DNA of 13,055 nt, from positions 527-13,581 of the forward strand of contig JAKAXN010000090.1 in assembly GCA_021816565.1 (NCBI GenBank), given 5' to 3'. A model generated the notes under the pieces. The model worked only from the letters and a program-made list of their open reading frames with translations. It searched no databases and was not told the origin of the DNA. Numbering within the stretch: position 1 is the first letter of the stretch; each line of letters begins with the position of its first letter. Positions 12,956 to 13,055 of this stretch are shown here, piece by piece. A program made the position numbers and the translations under genes. The DNA comes from Actinomycetes bacterium. GTDB taxonomy: Bacteria; Actinomycetota; Acidimicrobiia; Acidimicrobiales; Palsa-688.

Positions 12956-13055
12956 GTGCTCCTCGCCGTCATCGCCGTGGCCGTGGGCGTCGGGGCCGGC
13001 CTGGCGGCCGGGCGGCGCCCGCCCCAGGCGGTCCTCTCCGGCGCCGGGCGGGCCG
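12956..13055 (+). CDS. N-terminus of an unidentified membrane or exported protein, cut by the window edge
   Basis: An open frame starting with GTG and running off the right edge. Its 33 readable residues begin MLLAVIAVAVGVGAGLAAGR, a hydrophobic segment of about 19 residues ending in two arginines, followed by a Pro/Gly/Ala-rich stretch. This looks like a first transmembrane helix or a signal anchor. There is no ribosome binding site, but a -10-like hexamer is placed for a leaderless mRNA. The frame is short and in GC-rich DNA, so it could be spurious. No family can be assigned. Confidence 0.45.
   Translation, partial: MLLAVIAVAVGVGAGLAAGRRPPQAVLSGAGRA

Noticed and set aside
1..13055. Mobile element, CRISPR, phage, toxin-antitoxin or biosynthetic cluster
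   Set aside because: No transposase, integrase, repeat array, tRNA attachment site, toxin-like small pair or composition shift was seen. The genes are cofactor and redox housekeeping functions with uniform codon use.

Overview
The window is about 13 kb of very GC-rich DNA (roughly 70% or more by eye, with third codon positions almost all G or C). It is densely packed, with many GTG starts, 1-26 nt gene overlaps and leaderless-looking promoters. Together with the actinobacterial flavour of the cysteine desulfurase and Mrp proteins, this points to a high-GC Gram-positive lineage. A deep-branching actinobacterium such as Acidimicrobiia or Thermoleophilia is my guess. That placement is an inference, because there is no rRNA or other marker here. 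All sequence is accounted for by 14 complete genes and one gene cut by the right edge. No tRNA, rRNA, CRISPR, insertion sequence or other mobile element was seen, and no gene-free stretch exceeds about 160 nt.

Layout, left to right. (i) 14-1318 (+): a class III PLP-dependent aminotransferase. (ii) 1329-2715 (-): a two-gene operon of an MsrP/sulfite-oxidase-type molybdopterin protein followed by a four-helix cytochrome b of the formate dehydrogenase gamma type, probably a membrane-anchored molybdoenzyme that exchanges electrons with the quinone pool. (iii) 2802-6026: an iron-sulfur module of divergent genes. mrp (Fe-S carrier P-loop ATPase) runs leftward. A SufR-like regulator with three C-terminal cysteines, translationally coupled to a cysteine desulfurase, runs rightward. 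An inverted repeat lies in the shared control region. (iv) 6023-12794 (-): a complete System I cytochrome c maturation operon in the order ccmA-ccmB-ccmC-ccmD-ccmE-ccmF-ccmG-ccmH, including a 42-residue ccmD. The last gene fuses CcmH to a TPR domain of the CcmI/NrfG kind. (v) 12956 to the edge (+): the start of a membrane protein, divergent from ccmA.

How the genes fit together. The Ccm proteins form one pathway: CcmAB (ABC transporter), CcmC, CcmD and CcmE (heme handover), CcmF (heme ligation), and CcmG plus CcmH (thiol reduction of apocytochrome CXXC and apocytochrome presentation). No CXXCH-bearing cytochrome is encoded here, so the substrates lie elsewhere. The iron-sulfur module likely couples sulfur mobilisation and Fe-S carrier supply to Fe-S status through the SufR-like sensor. 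The whole window reads as redox-cofactor housekeeping (Fe-S, heme, molybdopterin, PLP) rather than as a mobile or defence region. The points most worth a second look are the System I operon in an apparent actinobacterium, the CcmH-TPR fusion, an Mrp with no CXXC motif, the candidate SufR operator, and a recurring promoter geometry in which a -10 hexamer ends exactly six nucleotides before a GTG start.
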